Source: Syncephalis plumigaleata (lineage: Eukaryota > Zoopagomycota > Zoopagomycetes > Zoopagales > Piptocephalidaceae). Taken from it: a DNA stretch of 64,000 nucleotides. Under the pieces are notes generated by a model, which saw nothing but the letters and a program-made list of their open reading frames with translations, made no database searches and was not told the origin of the DNA. Shown one piece after another: positions 13,788 to 24,579 of the stretch (the stretch's first letter is position 1; each line of letters opens with the position of its first letter). Both the position numbers and the translations under genes were made by a program. Location of the stretch: the NCBI GenBank assembly GCA_025201365.1, contig JAIXMF010000003.1, forward strand, positions 496,001-560,000, written 5' to 3'.

Positions 13788-14909
13788 ATGTCTTCCAATA
13801 ACTTTACCATAAAAGCGCAGCAATATGGCAAGGATCGTGTTCGTGTAGTAAAGGTTATTCGCGGTAATGACGGATGGCAAGATATTCATGAGTTGACAGT
13901 AAGCGCATTCCTCTATCTCCATACTGGCATTGACCATTTATTATGAATAGGTGCGTGTTCTATTGGAAGGTGACTTTGAAACCTCCTATACGCACGCCGA
14001 TAATACGTTGGTGGTAGCCACGGATTCCATGAAGAACACGGTCTATGCACTTGCCAAACAAAGTGAACTGGTGGGCCAACCTGAACTATTTGCTCAAGTC
14101 ATCGCACGTCATTTCCTCGACACGTATCCGCATGTTAGCGGTGCTAATGTACGCATCCATAAGCACCGATGGTCTCGTTTAACCATCGACAATCAGTTGC
14201 ATCCTCATTCGTTCCGACGTGATTCCGACGAGTTACGCATTAGCGAGGCACACGTTCGTCGCACGTCGAATAAGAACCAGTATCGTTTGGAGTTGTCATC
14301 CGGTATCGCTGGACTACTAGTGTTGAAAACGACTGGATCCGCCTTTACTAACTTCTTACGCGATCAGTTCACTACATTGCAGGAAGCGGAGGATCGTATT
14401 CTCTCCACTGTCGTGGATGCCAACTGGGCTTACAAGCCACAACTATTGCCGGCTGCCACGCTAAAGGGCGAGGAATGGAAGGCAGCCACCGCAAAACCTG
14501 GTAATCGGATTGCTCATCAAAGCGACTACGATGCCATCTATCAGGCGGCTCGTGATATTACACTGAACGTGTTCTCCAACGATCAAAGTGCCTCAGTTCA
14601 GGCGACATTGTACCGAATGGCACAGCAGATCCTTGATTTCGCGCCTGAAGTGGAGCAAGTAAGCTACGCCTTGCCTAACAAGCATGTCTTTACGGTAAAC
14701 TTGGAACCATTCGGCCAGGCCAATACTGGCAAGAATGCTACTATATTTATGCCATTTGATGATCCAGCTGGTGAGTAATTCAACGACACCCTTTGTATTT
14801 CTTGATAGTAATAATGTATTGATACACATCCATGATTATAGGACTCATTACCGCCACGATTACACGTCGAACAGGAGCGAAACTTAAATGGCAGCGTTCA
14901 TCGCTATGA
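13788..14909 (+). CDS. Urate oxidase (uricase)
   Basis: Oxidises urate to 5-hydroxyisourate in purine catabolism, in the peroxisome. Three exons: 13788-13898, 13951-14770, 14842-14909, with GTAAGC...TAG and GTGAGT...TAG introns; total 332 residues, close to the usual length. The catalytic Lys-Thr-His set is visible: K15 in YGKDRVRV, T61 in ATDSMKN, and H282 in LPNKHVF. Other family landmarks are LLEGDFETSYTHADN and SGIAGLLVLKTTGSAF. The C-terminus is RSSL, whose last three residues fit a weak PTS1 peroxisomal signal; this tail exists only if the last small exon is used, which supports the splice. Start chosen at the ATG giving the family N-terminus. No frame breaks. Confidence 0.95.
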
Positions 14910-15046
14910 ATACATATCATTGACACTCGTTAATTGTTTATATGAATAAATGCGTGTCGGTGTGTCTATGTCCGAGTCATTATTATTATGTCATCATATA
15001 TATTGTCATTATATTTATTAGTATCTAGTTGGAGAGGAAGAAGTGA

Positions 15047-15628
15047 TTAGATTTGATGAGGCTTAGCATCGAATGGAGACCAGATGCCGCGTACAGATGG
15101 TGTATCGGATATAACTGGCTTCTTGAACACCTTGACCTTCATACCACTCGTATCGCGTAGTAGTTGTACTGTTTCCGCATTTGTTTCGGTTCAGTATTAC
15201 GAACACACACTACTTTCTCGCGACCATTGACTAGCGATGGATTGAAGCAATAATAACGAATAAGCATCATAGAATATTGACGAATCACCTGTATCATAAA
15301 TACTATCTACTTACGGTAGTAGCCACGAATAACCGGGTGTTTTGACGGACGTGGCGTCACTAGTATTTCAATCTGTGGATTCTCCTTAGCAAATGGAATC
15401 AATTGCGTTCGTAAATATTCGCTATACAATAGAATACGAGTGGGGGGGCACACACGCGTTAATCACCATTCTCTGATCAAGAAAAGATGTTATCGCTTAT
15501 GCTTACTTTATACCACGACTACTACCGCTTCTCTCGCAGTATTGGAAAACAAGTTTACGGCATTGTAGGACGAATGCGCCTACGCCATTCTTATTGATGG
15601 AGAGCTGTCGTGCGGTGGCAGACGCCAT
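15047..15628 (-). CDS. Mitochondrial large ribosomal subunit protein mL43
   Basis: Component of the mitochondrial 54S subunit (yeast Mrpl51 / human MRPL43 family). Minus-strand exons: 15507-15628, 15315-15421 and 15047-15230. Joined product begins MASATARQLSINKNGVGAFV, continues CRKLVFQYCERSGSSRG and HPVIRGYYLNGREKVVCVRN, and ends SVRGIWSPFDAKPHQI. These match the conserved NGVGAFV, GSS.G, NGREK and VRGIWSP motifs of the family. One apparent one-base loss near 15183 (an A run after CVRNTEPK) interrupts the last exon. Convergent with uricase, 140 bp apart; divergent from the oxygenase gene at 16046. Confidence 0.85.
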
Positions 15629-16045
15629 GACAAATAGACAGATCTGCAAAAAGGTAAGCAAACAACAAACAAGAAAAAAGCGGGAGAATGTAAAATAGAC
15701 AATTGGTAAATTGGTAAATACCGCCAACCGATTTCAACAGCAACATGTCACAGTTACATGTTTTTTATTAACATGACTCACGCTGAATGAAAGCAGGCAC
15801 GCGTATTATTATTATCTGCCGTGTTTGATGACTTGTAGCGTTGTTTACTACTGAAAGATGAATTAGTAAGCAACTGATTTATTATTAGTTCTGGTGATAA
15901 TATACGGAAAACACTGTAGTTCATCAAATGTATAAATAGTTGAGGAAATAAGTGGCAAGTAGTATACATACAAATCATATTATCATTATCATCTATTAGT
16001 AGTTCTGTTTCTCTATCTATCTATCAATCAGTGAAAACCTATAAC
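15629..16045. promoter_or_regulatory. Divergent promoter region, mL43 / oxygenase 1
   Basis: 417 bp between two divergently transcribed genes. AT-rich; no specific motif recognised, promoter role inferred from position. Confidence 0.4.
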
Positions 16046-17330
16046 ATGTCGGCTACTGCTTCATTACCAATTATCGACTTTGGTTCGTTTATCAATCCGG
16101 ATGCCACCGATGAAGATCGCCTTACTGTTGGTCAACAGATCGATAGGGCATGTCGTGATTATGGGCAAGTAGCAGATACATAAGCATAAGCATGAGTACG
16201 AGTATCTAATCATCTAATGGATATGCAATGTAGATTCTTCTATCTAATCAATCATGGTGTGTCGCAAGAGCAGTATGATGGTATTCACAAACTTGCTCGG
16301 AAATTCTTTCTACAAACACCCGAGGAGAAAGGGAAATACAGCGTGCAAGGGCTATTCCGAGGATATCGACATTTCGCTAGACAAACAAACGGCAAGGAGC
16401 AAACGCACCATGAGACAATTGCCATTGCTCAATCTGTACGCCATCTGTCGAATGGTCATCTTCCCAATGATGATGCTGATGCCAATAAGGATGATGGCGT
16501 GAATGCACCCGATATAATAGGCTACAAAACGTCTATCCTGACCCGGAGTCTACCAAGTGACCCAGTCGTATATTCAACGACTCACCGAGCTTAGTGAACA
16601 ATTAGTAACGGCAATGTCATTAGGAATTGGTGCTGTCGACACACGCTTCGAATGGATGAACGATGCCTTCCGTGTACTTCGTATGGCATCCTATCCCATG
16701 CTAGACAGTGCTAGTGTAGAGGCTGGTGGCTACAGTCTAGAGGCCCATGCTGATTCAAGGCAAGTCGATAATAATAATAATAATTATAATAACAGCAATA
16801 GTAATGGATAATACGTCTAACACGATATGGTTATCATTAGCTTTTTGACATTATTAAATCAAGTGAGTAATTGCGTGTACCATTTAGATACTAGTTATAA
16901 CTCCTTATACGTACATAAATAGGATGCCAATGTAACATCGTTGCAAGCGATGAATAAACAGGGCGAGTGGTACTACGTTAAACCCGTGCCCAATAGTTTC
17001 GTGGTTAATGTCGGTGATATGGCAGTGGTAAGTGGAAATAGTATCGAGCAATCGAGCAATATTCGTTCATTTTTGTTAACCGATACAAAACGAATGATAC
17101 AGGTATGGTCTAATGGACAATATACCGCTGCCGTACATCGAGTGATTCATCAGGGATCGGCCGCCAGATACTCGGTGCCGTTCTTTTACGAGCCACGCTT
17201 CGACTCGACGATTCATCCGGTGGTGGAGAACAAAGAGGATCCTACGAAGCCAGCTGCTAAACCTGTTTGTTTCGGCAACTATCTCATTGATAAGATTGGT
17301 AGTTTCTACCAGTACGAAGTGAAGAAATAA
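16046..17330 (+). CDS. 2OG-Fe(II) oxygenase, IPNS-like, paralogue 1
   Basis: Isopenicillin-N-synthase-like non-heme iron dioxygenase; substrate unknown. Five exons: 16046-16164, 16234-16759, 16841-16862, 16923-17027, 17103-17330. N-terminus SLPIIDFGSF, then GFFYLINHGVSQEQYDGIH is the family start. Iron ligands are the H and D of EAHADS and the H of AVHRVIH; the RYSVPFF motif supplies the 2-oxoglutarate-binding Arg. Introns 1 and 2 use GC donors (GCAAGT) where the two paralogues in this window have GT. Two apparent one-base losses near 16521 and 16548 interrupt exon 2. Closest relatives are the genes at 40931 and 60198, sharing all four intron positions. Confidence 0.85.
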
Positions 17331-18064
17331 ACCTTGACCACTGTATAGCATTTCAATTGTTAATATGTGTATTCATTCATTTACCATGATCATAATCAGC
17401 TACTATGCAATATCATAACATAACAGTAATTCGTCATTCACTGAATATTAACGACTTTTAGCAAATGTTCATGTTGACGACAATCAAATTATCCATTTCC
17501 GCTTTACAAGGCCTAGACCAACATGTTGGTATGTACACATGTATACATTTGTTTATATCTGTTTACCATGGGTCTGGCCATTGAACAATGTAGTACATGC
17601 TTGAGATCAGGTATTTATCACCTGCCACTTGATAGGCATATGACAATTGGTGGAATTAAATGTTGGTTAAGGTATAGGTTAAGGCAATAACAATTATTAT
17701 TATTATTATTATTGCTATACCATATGCTGACTAACAAGCAACCGTATGAATGAATGAATGAATGGGTCAGCGTGATCAGTAATCAACTTGATAATGGCAC
17801 GTAAATACCGATGAAGCGAGAAACCGTATAAACCGAGTAAATACCCCACAACAATTCAATTCGATATTCTATGCTGCTCATTACTCTCCATTGTTATTCG
17901 CGCTTTCTCTTTGTTCATGTTCGATTCTTGGGTATACTACTGCACCATCATCATCATCATCATCGCTAACTATATCATTCATTTTACCAATAATCCATCG
18001 AGTATATCTGTTTAAGGTTACGCTTCCCTATTATCGTCATTATTGCTTTACTAGTAACATCATT
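17331..18064. other. Intergenic region
   Basis: About 730 bp between two plus-strand genes, with an ATT repeat near 17695-17712 and GAAT repeats near 17747-17764. No gene seen. Upstream in-frame codons exist before the 7TM start at 18065 but begin with non-ATG codons. Confidence 0.5.
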
Positions 18065-19231
18065 ATGAAATTCTCGACATCACCACCCTATGCGCCCTAT
18101 TGTGATTTCTCTGTGAATTTGCGTCATTGTATTAATGAACGACAGCACGATATCATCTATTTGGCAGGTGTATTTACACATACGCTAGCGATAATCATAG
18201 GATGCTACACATTATTCCGCTTTCGTAACTCGGTATTATTATCGAATCATACGTCCACATTCATTAGTGGTCGTCCTCGTTTAGTGGCACGTCCCATGCT
18301 ACTACTCAATATACTGTCGACGTGTTGTATAGTCACACGACTTTTATACAATACCTTGTGTGCCTTCGACCTTATTCCTCGTTTGGCCGTTCGTGCACCG
18401 TTATTCTTCGTATCGGTAGCTTGTGGCTATTTATCGGCATTACTATTCGCCGTCGGTATCATTGAAATGGTACACTTGACGACGAAACAACTACCGAATT
18501 ACTACACGGTAAGGACATTTTGCTCGCTGGAGCTTCGCATTCTACCTGGTCGACTAGTGGCCGTATTCTTGGCAACATTCGTTGTTTGTCCGATATTCGC
18601 CACTATCACTCTAAGCATTATTGCCGGTATGCATGGTGATGTCGGCGATTGGGACGAGTATGTGTTGTATCGGAAAAGCGGCTGGTGTATTTGGGGTCTG
18701 AGCGTATTATGTATCGGTATGCTCTACGGATATTACGCGTTCATCCTAAGTGGCATCTTACGGAATATCATACTAAATACTTCAGGATGTCATGGTGTAT
18801 CGGCAAATAGTCTACCATCACCTTTGTACGAGCAGCAAGAAGAAGAAAAAGATACGAAATCGTCGAAGCTAATGTTCTACCTCAAATTGATCTATTCATC
18901 AAAATCAATACGTAAAACGATAGTCCCGTCTCATTCATTAAGTGTCGAATCGACACAATGGCATAACAGTAGTAGAACCGACGGTGTCCGATCACTCTTT
19001 CGTACATTGCTATTCCTTATGGCTTGTTTCACGCTCTTTGCCATCGTATCATTTGCATGGGGCATATCCCATGAAGTCATCATTACCACACCAGTATTAG
19101 GCGATATCTTTGAGTGTGTAATCATGGTTTTCCTATGGCCTGCACTCTCTATCATTGTTGTTATTCATCGTTGGAGAACGGAGATGTTACGCGAGAATCT
19201 ACAGGAACAAGAGAAACAATCATTGGTATAG
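18065..19231 (+). CDS. Seven-transmembrane protein 2 (fungal receptor-like)
   Basis: Predicted 388-residue integral membrane protein. Start taken at ATG 18065 (MKFSTSPPYAPYCDF); the frame is open further upstream only with non-ATG codons. Seven hydrophobic stretches are visible: DIIYLAGVFTHTLAIIIGCY, PMLLLNILSTCCIVTRLLY, LFFVSVACGYLSALLFAV, LVAVFLATFVVCPIFATITL, GLSVLCIGMLYGYYAFIL, LLFLMACFTLFAIVSFAW and ECVIMVFLWPALSIIVVI. A long hydrophilic loop of about 70 residues, rich in Ser/Glu/Lys, lies between the fifth and sixth, typical of GPCR third cytoplasmic loops. No family motif is recognised. Uninterrupted single exon. Confidence 0.7.
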   Translation: MKFSTSPPYAPYCDFSVNLRHCINERQHDIIYLAGVFTHTLAIIIGCYTLFRFRNSVLLSNHTSTFISGRPRLVARPMLLLNILSTCCIVTRLLYNTLCAFDLIPRLAVRAPLFFVSVACGYLSALLFAVGIIEMVHLTTKQLPNYYTVRTFCSLELRILPGRLVAVFLATFVVCPIFATITLSIIAGMHGDVGDWDEYVLYRKSGWCIWGLSVLCIGMLYGYYAFILSGILRNIILNTSGCHGVSANSLPSPLYEQQEEEKDTKSSKLMFYLKLIYSSKSIRKTIVPSHSLSVESTQWHNSSRTDGVRSLFRTLLFLMACFTLFAIVSFAWGISHEVIITTPVLGDIFECVIMVFLWPALSIIVVIHRWRTEMLRENLQEQEKQSLV

Positions 19232-19745
19232 TTGGTTTACAGCGTATTTACAGCGATATACGTCATGTGTATTAAAAATATTATTATTATTATTATTATT
19301 ATTATCAGTTATTTATACAAGTAGATTGATGTATGTATGACATGTCATGTTTTATTATTATTAATTTAAGATACTGGCGATAAAAGTGAAGCACACAAAA
19401 GAAGATATCGCAAAAGAATGTGAACAACTAAAAAAGAAGTAGTAGTTGAGAGAAGTAGACCTATAATCCATGCACATACACAAACATAAACATACATACA
19501 CTACTTATGTTATGAATGTGAATGTGGATGACGATGGTGGTGCAAATTCATGAATAAAACAACAAGATTGAAAAGAACTATTTAACATTATTGGCATCAT
19601 GGCTTTGACATTATTACTACGATAGAACAATGTAAATGCCATGTATAACTGCCATACACAAGTGTAGACCACCCTCGTCCATTGCGTCCACATCAACGCT
19701 ACAGACACTGCTGAGGTGGTTAGAGCGGATGAAAATGACATCAAA

Positions 19746-20889
19746 TTAGAGGGTGTTTGTCGTGACACTTGCGCTATTGGTAGTCTCGCCAAATAACAGT
19801 TCAAATAGTTGCTGTTCAGGCGAGCCATCACTGTTGGGGATGGCGTGATTGTTGTTTTCATGAAGTATTGAAGATGTTGCAGGCAATGAGGAGGATAATG
19901 AGGAGGACGACGACGATGAGGTTGACGGATTGAAGATGGTATGTGATGACACATCGGACAGAACGGTCTCCGCTTCTGGGAGATACTAGCGTCCTGCACT
20001 AGTACTGGGGATACTTCTGATCCGCCAAGACTGCCTGCCGAGGTCATCACATTATTTGAGGGAAGCGAGAAAAGTTGACTAAAGACCGAGAGTAAAGTGG
20101 AAGAGGAGGAAGGGAGGAAGAGGAGGCTAATAAATCATTATCACTTGATGGAACTATTGTCGATTTGCTATAATCACCATGCTCACTAACGGGCGTGGTA
20201 ACAGTGGCATTTGCCGAGGCGAAGAACGCTAACAGATCATTGACTTGCTTTGACAGCTGCTCAACCTGACCCATAAGCGATTCCTGTTTACGTTCAGCAG
20301 TTTCCGCACGTTGTTTCAATGCTTCATTATCGATGCGTAATCGTTTGTTGGTTTCCTCCATCTCTGCAACATGCTGCCGCTTACGCTCGCGCGATGCTTG
20401 AGCGGCAGCTCGATTACGCAGCATACGAACACGCGCTTGATCTTCGGGTCGACGTTCTTCGCCCTTACGCTTTCGACCGGGTTTCTGACGAACTGGCGCC
20501 TTCTGACTAGGAGTGGTGTCCTCGCACTGACTATCCTCGCCACTAGTGCTGCTAGTGACTTGGTGATGATGATGATGATGATGATGACTTTCATCGCTAA
20601 CATCGGTCATATCACTACGGGGACTAATCGCCGCGAACATAGGCAGCGATGTATCGTGTGCGTTGATGTAGGGCGAGCAAGTCGTTGACGATAAGTTCAG
20701 TTGGGCATCGGTAGCACTAGGCGCGAACATAGGTATGTCACTGGCGAATAGTTTGTGCAATAGGTTCCACTCGGTGCTACCGTTAATAGTGTCAAGTTCA
20801 CTCATAGTCACAGAAGACATTGGTGAAGTTGCTGGTGTGTCATCAAGATCCGGAGTGCTAGGTGAGATAGGATAGTTGAAATGGTCCAT
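19746..20889 (-). CDS. Hac1/XBP1-like bZIP transcription factor with predicted Ire1 intron
   Basis: Likely unfolded-protein-response activator. Start ATG at 20887-20889. Residues 102-109 are a His run; the basic region at about 137-172 (MLRNRAAAQASRERKRQ, signature N159...R167) is closest in form to Hac1/HacA/XBP1, followed by a leucine zipper to about residue 223. One apparent 1-base loss at about 20100-20125 changes frame; the continuing frame reads LLSVFSQLFSLPSNN and MTSAGSLGGS. A 41-nt segment, 19976-20016, is bounded by two Ire1-type hairpins (separate entry). Removing it joins GGS to EAETVLSDVSSHTIF and a Ser-rich C-terminus ending PEQQLFELLFGE...TNTL, stop at 19746. Without removal the frame runs to 19505. 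Splicing is predicted, not shown; bZIP identity is firm. Confidence 0.8.
19976..20016 (-). promoter_or_regulatory. Predicted unconventional (Ire1-type) 41-nt intron with paired hairpins
   Basis: Read on the minus strand. 5' site: stem GGAT/ATCC (20020-20023 and 20009-20012) with 7-nt loop CAG|AAGT. 3' site: stem TCTCC/GGAGA with 7-nt loop CAG|AAGC (loop 19972-19978). Both loops fit the Ire1 consensus CNG|(C/A)NGN known from HAC1 and XBP1 RNAs, with cleavage after the third base. Between them the intron forms its own hairpin, stem TACTAG/CTAGTA. Length 41 is not a multiple of three, so excision shifts frame. A GT-AG reading (39 nt, in frame) is possible but does not reach the activation-domain frame. 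Confidence 0.75.
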
Positions 20890-22054
20890 GGTTTCGATAA
20901 ACGCCCAAGTTAATAGCAAATAGATAATTGTACTTGTCAAGTGATAGATTTACGAAGTGAAGAAAGAGAAGTGAATTGCCGTTGTATATAGAAAGAAGTA
21001 GAAAAAAAGGGGAGCCAGTTGGAAAGCGGCCTTTTTCAATTAGAAATGAGTGTGAAAATGGCAACGTGTTCATTTTCTAAACATCAACAATGCCAAGAGT
21101 TGCGTTTCATGTGGCTCATTGACATGTCACTTCAAGTAGAAGTTGGCTTATTCATGACACACTACACGTCTAACACTGTGTATCTGAATGCAATACTTGC
21201 TATTTAATGTAGAAGTCTATTCTATGCTATAAATATACCACATAGTACTACCTACTATAATGTAATTATAAATCATAGTTGATCACATAACAACCTATAT
21301 ATTCCTTGATTTATTATAGTAAATGACTGAATATGTATTCTAGATGTTTTCGAGTCAGGTGGAAATGCTTACAACGGTAGAGTGTTATTCAATAATGTAC
21401 TACCAGCAGCATTAAACACGCAACATAATAATACACGGCCTAACGACTCTCGATAACCACTCACTTCAATAACCCAAACGATCATATCTCTGTATTCTAT
21501 TTTATCTCATATGATCATTCATTTGAATGTTGTCAAATTGGTTTATTATAATAAAATAAGCTACGGCAATGTTAAAAGAATATATATACATATTCTAGAG
21601 AGCAAATAACATGCTCGATGATAAACGACAATGTGAGAAAATGTGTATGAAAATGTGTATGCGATTAAGTAACGAGTTTTTATTCTCCACCTTTTTATTT
21701 TCCCTCATCTACTAACCGGAAATCGAATTATAAAATAAGCAGTCGCTACTTTTTCGTCACTACTCCTTATCTTTATTCTCCTTTCCTAGTGGAATACTCT
21801 GGCGCTGTTGTCATTATACTTGTTGCCCGTTATCGTGTACTAGGCAAGTCGTTTATTTGTCTGTCTGTCTGTCTCTCTATCAGTCTATTTATAGGTAGAA
21901 TCCTCTTCTTTCTCGTTTGTTCTCCTTTCATATTAGTAGTCACAGTCTAGCACAACTACCTTTACTGCTACTCTAGTTGTTGTCGTTATTGAATTTGAAC
22001 ATTCGTTACATTCTAGTTGAGAGTCAGTACACCTATATACTACAAAGTGCAACT
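20890..22054. promoter_or_regulatory. Divergent intergenic region, bZIP factor / AMMECR1
   Basis: 1.16 kb of AT-rich DNA; the part before AMMECR1 (21740-22000) is pyrimidine-rich with TCTG repeats near 21860. No gene seen; presumed divergent promoters. Confidence 0.45.
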
Positions 22055-23190
22055 ATGGTGGTCACGGAAAAGCATTGCGTCTACTGTTTCGACGTACTCT
22101 ACAGCCATTTCGACCCGACTCACGTGGTTGTGGCCGACTTTAAAGACGATGCCTATCCGTTGTTTGTCACCTGGAAGATACGTAAACAAGTAGTGACAAC
22201 AGCATCAGTGAATAAGCGAGGCAAAGTGTTGGATTTGGAGGAAGAGGAAGAGGAGGAGGAGAACAATGACAGCAACGATGATAATATGCAGTTACGTGGT
22301 TGTATCGGTAATTTCACGGCCCAGTCATTACATAGGGGACTTCGTGAGTATGCACTGACTAGGTAAGTAATAATAATTGCTACTCTAGCTGTCATGTATA
22401 CATGGTATTTGTTCAATTACTCATTTACTTTATTACTAATTATAGCGCATTAAAAGATCGACGCTTTTCGCCTATTTCCCATAAAGAATTGCCCTATCTA
22501 AGTTGCTCGTAAGTATTCATGTACATCTACTACTATAATGTCATATTCATACTCGATCTAATCATCATATGCTACTTGGCAGTGTATCGCTTTTAACGGA
22601 TTTCATTACAGGCGATAACTATCTAGACTGGGAGGTAAGTAATATTGATAGAATTAAGGGGAAATACAAGAGTCTTATAAGTATATTTTGTTACAAGATT
22701 GGTACACACGGTGTATGGATCGAGTTTAAAGACGACTACGGTCATCGATGTACGGCCACTTACTTGCCAGAGATTGCTGAGGAACAAGGTAATGTGCCAC
22801 TAGAATGGTTAATAGTCATACATATATGCTAATGATATCATATCACTTGTAGAATGGACAAAGGAGGAAACCATTCGTTCATTATTACGTAAGGGTGGAT
22901 ATCGCGGAAAGATTACTGCCGAGAAACTTGCCAGCGTTAAACTTACTCGCTATCAAAGTAAAAAGTACTCGCTATCCTACAAGAAATACTTGGCATACCG
23001 TGCAGAACGCACACTTGCATCTACTACTAGTGTCATCACACGAAATGGTAACAGCAATGGCATAGGTACAGTTCATACCACACTCTTTATAGATTCCAAA
23101 AGGGATGATGACAATGACGACAATGACGACAATGATCATAAGCCATTGAAGCGTGTAAAACGAGCAGAGTTAATCAAACAACAGGCTTAA
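22055..23190 (+). CDS. AMMECR1-domain protein
   Basis: Conserved eukaryotic protein of uncertain biochemical role. Five exons: 22055-22362, 22446-22508, 22583-22634, 22698-22788, 22853-23190. Product starts MVVTEKHCVYCFDVLYSHF. The diagnostic AMMECR1 motif LRGCIGNF is present at the end of exon 1, followed by SALKDRRFSPISHKELPYL, VSLLTDF, GTHGVWIEF and ATYLPEIAEEQEWTKEET. An acidic Glu run (about residues 69-76) is inserted before LRGCIGNF, and an Asp/Asn-rich low-complexity tail with a basic end (KPLKRVKRAELIKQQA) extends the C-terminus. All splice phases agree. Convergent with the next gene, 96 bp apart. Confidence 0.9.
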
Positions 23191-23286
23191 TACATAAATA
23201 TACATTAATAACCACGTAAACATATGAATAATTAGTATGCAAGTTAAATAAATAACAATATTATATCATTACGATGCATTTTTCTT

Positions 23287-23385
23287 TTAATAATCTATTT
23301 GCGTGTAAACTGCAAAGGAATGGCCAATCTACGAAATGCTGAATGACGAAGGGCTAAACAATGGAATACGGTCAATACATCAATA

Positions 23386-23420
<35 letters not shown>

Positions 23421-24359
23421 CTACTTACCATCACCTCTGGGAATGCGTTTACCATGTAGGCATCGTTTCTTAAACTTGACAGCTGAACTATCAATCGACT
23501 TTGATAGCGTAGGTGTCGTTTTCAATACAGCCACCTGAATACCACTATTGCAGTCATTGTAGAGTATTAGGGTAAATAATTGTAACATATACATCATCTA
23601 GTCTAGTCTATTCGTCATATTACTTACGATTTGTTAATCGTTTTCGTTTCATTTCTCGCTCGTTTCTGTCGTCCAATATCGCCCGAGGATGGTCGTGTAC
23701 CACGCGCCCAATCCATAGGCTGTCCCGATGATTGTGACATACCACCGGGTAGTGCTAGATCGGTTTTATAGACTTCCTCGTCAGAGGTGACATCATCGTC
23801 AGAATCGAATTGCATGTGGCGGCTTGCTCGTTTCTTCTCCATCTCCTCATGTCGTGCCTGTTGTTGTCTACTCATTATTGTTAGGGGATTAATCAAGTAG
23901 AGCTGCTGTCTACTTACTGTTTCTTTTGTTCATCTAATTCGGCCACACTATCAAGTAACTCGGCGGGAAGTGCTTGTTGACTGGGTGCAACACTTGGTTT
24001 TCGTTCATCACGCTCCTTACGTTGTGATTTCAAACGAGTATCAACGGCACGACGCTTCCTACGTAACTCGGCTGCTTTTCTATCGGTGTATACAGTTGAG
24101 TAATAATGCTAACTATCATTGTTCTATCGCAAACTTACTCGTCGGCAGCAATCTGTGCCTGGCGTGTAGCTATTTCAACTTGTTGCTTACTAGTCGATAG
24201 CGATACGGCTTCCGGTGCTTCATCGTCAGAATCATCAGTAGCAGGAGACATGTCTACTACTTTAGTAATCTTGTCTTCTGCAGACACCACCTGCCATCCT
24301 TCCTCAATTGCTCCTGCTTGTCGCTTATTCTTATTCGATTTAGATTGTCGTTTAGGCAT
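23287..24359 (-). CDS. UTP16/Bud21-like U3 snoRNA-associated protein (tentative)
   Basis: Small, highly charged, probably nucleolar protein. Minus-strand exons: 24139-24359, 23918-24079, 23628-23877, 23429-23544, 23287-23309. Begins MPKRQSKSNKNKRQAGAIEE; contains AAELRRKRRAVDTRLKSQRK, an acidic DSDDDVTSDEE stretch, and a C-terminal segment IQVAVLKTTPTLSKSIDSSA followed by VKFKKRCLHGKRIPR. The C-terminal pattern (short hydrophobic strand VAVL, then a basic block ending in RxxxGxRIxR) resembles the U3 snoRNA-associated Utp16 family; this is resemblance by eye. It shares a 220 bp divergent promoter with ESA1. All introns have canonical sites. Confidence 0.55.
23388..23418. repeat. TA dinucleotide microsatellite
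   Basis: TA repeat inside the last intron of the UTP16-like gene. Confidence 0.9.
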
Positions 24360-24579
24360 AGTGAACACAACAATATACTAGAAATAAAAAAGGTTGAAAA
24401 AAAGAAAAAACACATCCACTTTCTCTCTCGTATAAATCAAAATGTCCTCTTAATTGTTGGCACTGTTTGATTTATATACACTTACCACCACGTAATAACA
24501 ATAACAGCAATAACAATCGTTTTCCTTATTTCTCGTAAATCTACTTTGTATCTAGTGTTTACATAGCTACACGTCTAGT

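Noticed and set aside
19978-20014. GT-AG reading of the bZIP intron
   Set aside because: A GTATCC...CCCAG pair would remove 39 nt and keep the unspliced frame, leaving the hairpins and the activation-domain frame unexplained; kept only as an alternative.
20024-20045. CGGCAGG near 20035 as the 5' Ire1 site
   Set aside because: Fits the loop consensus by letters but its flanks do not form a stem.
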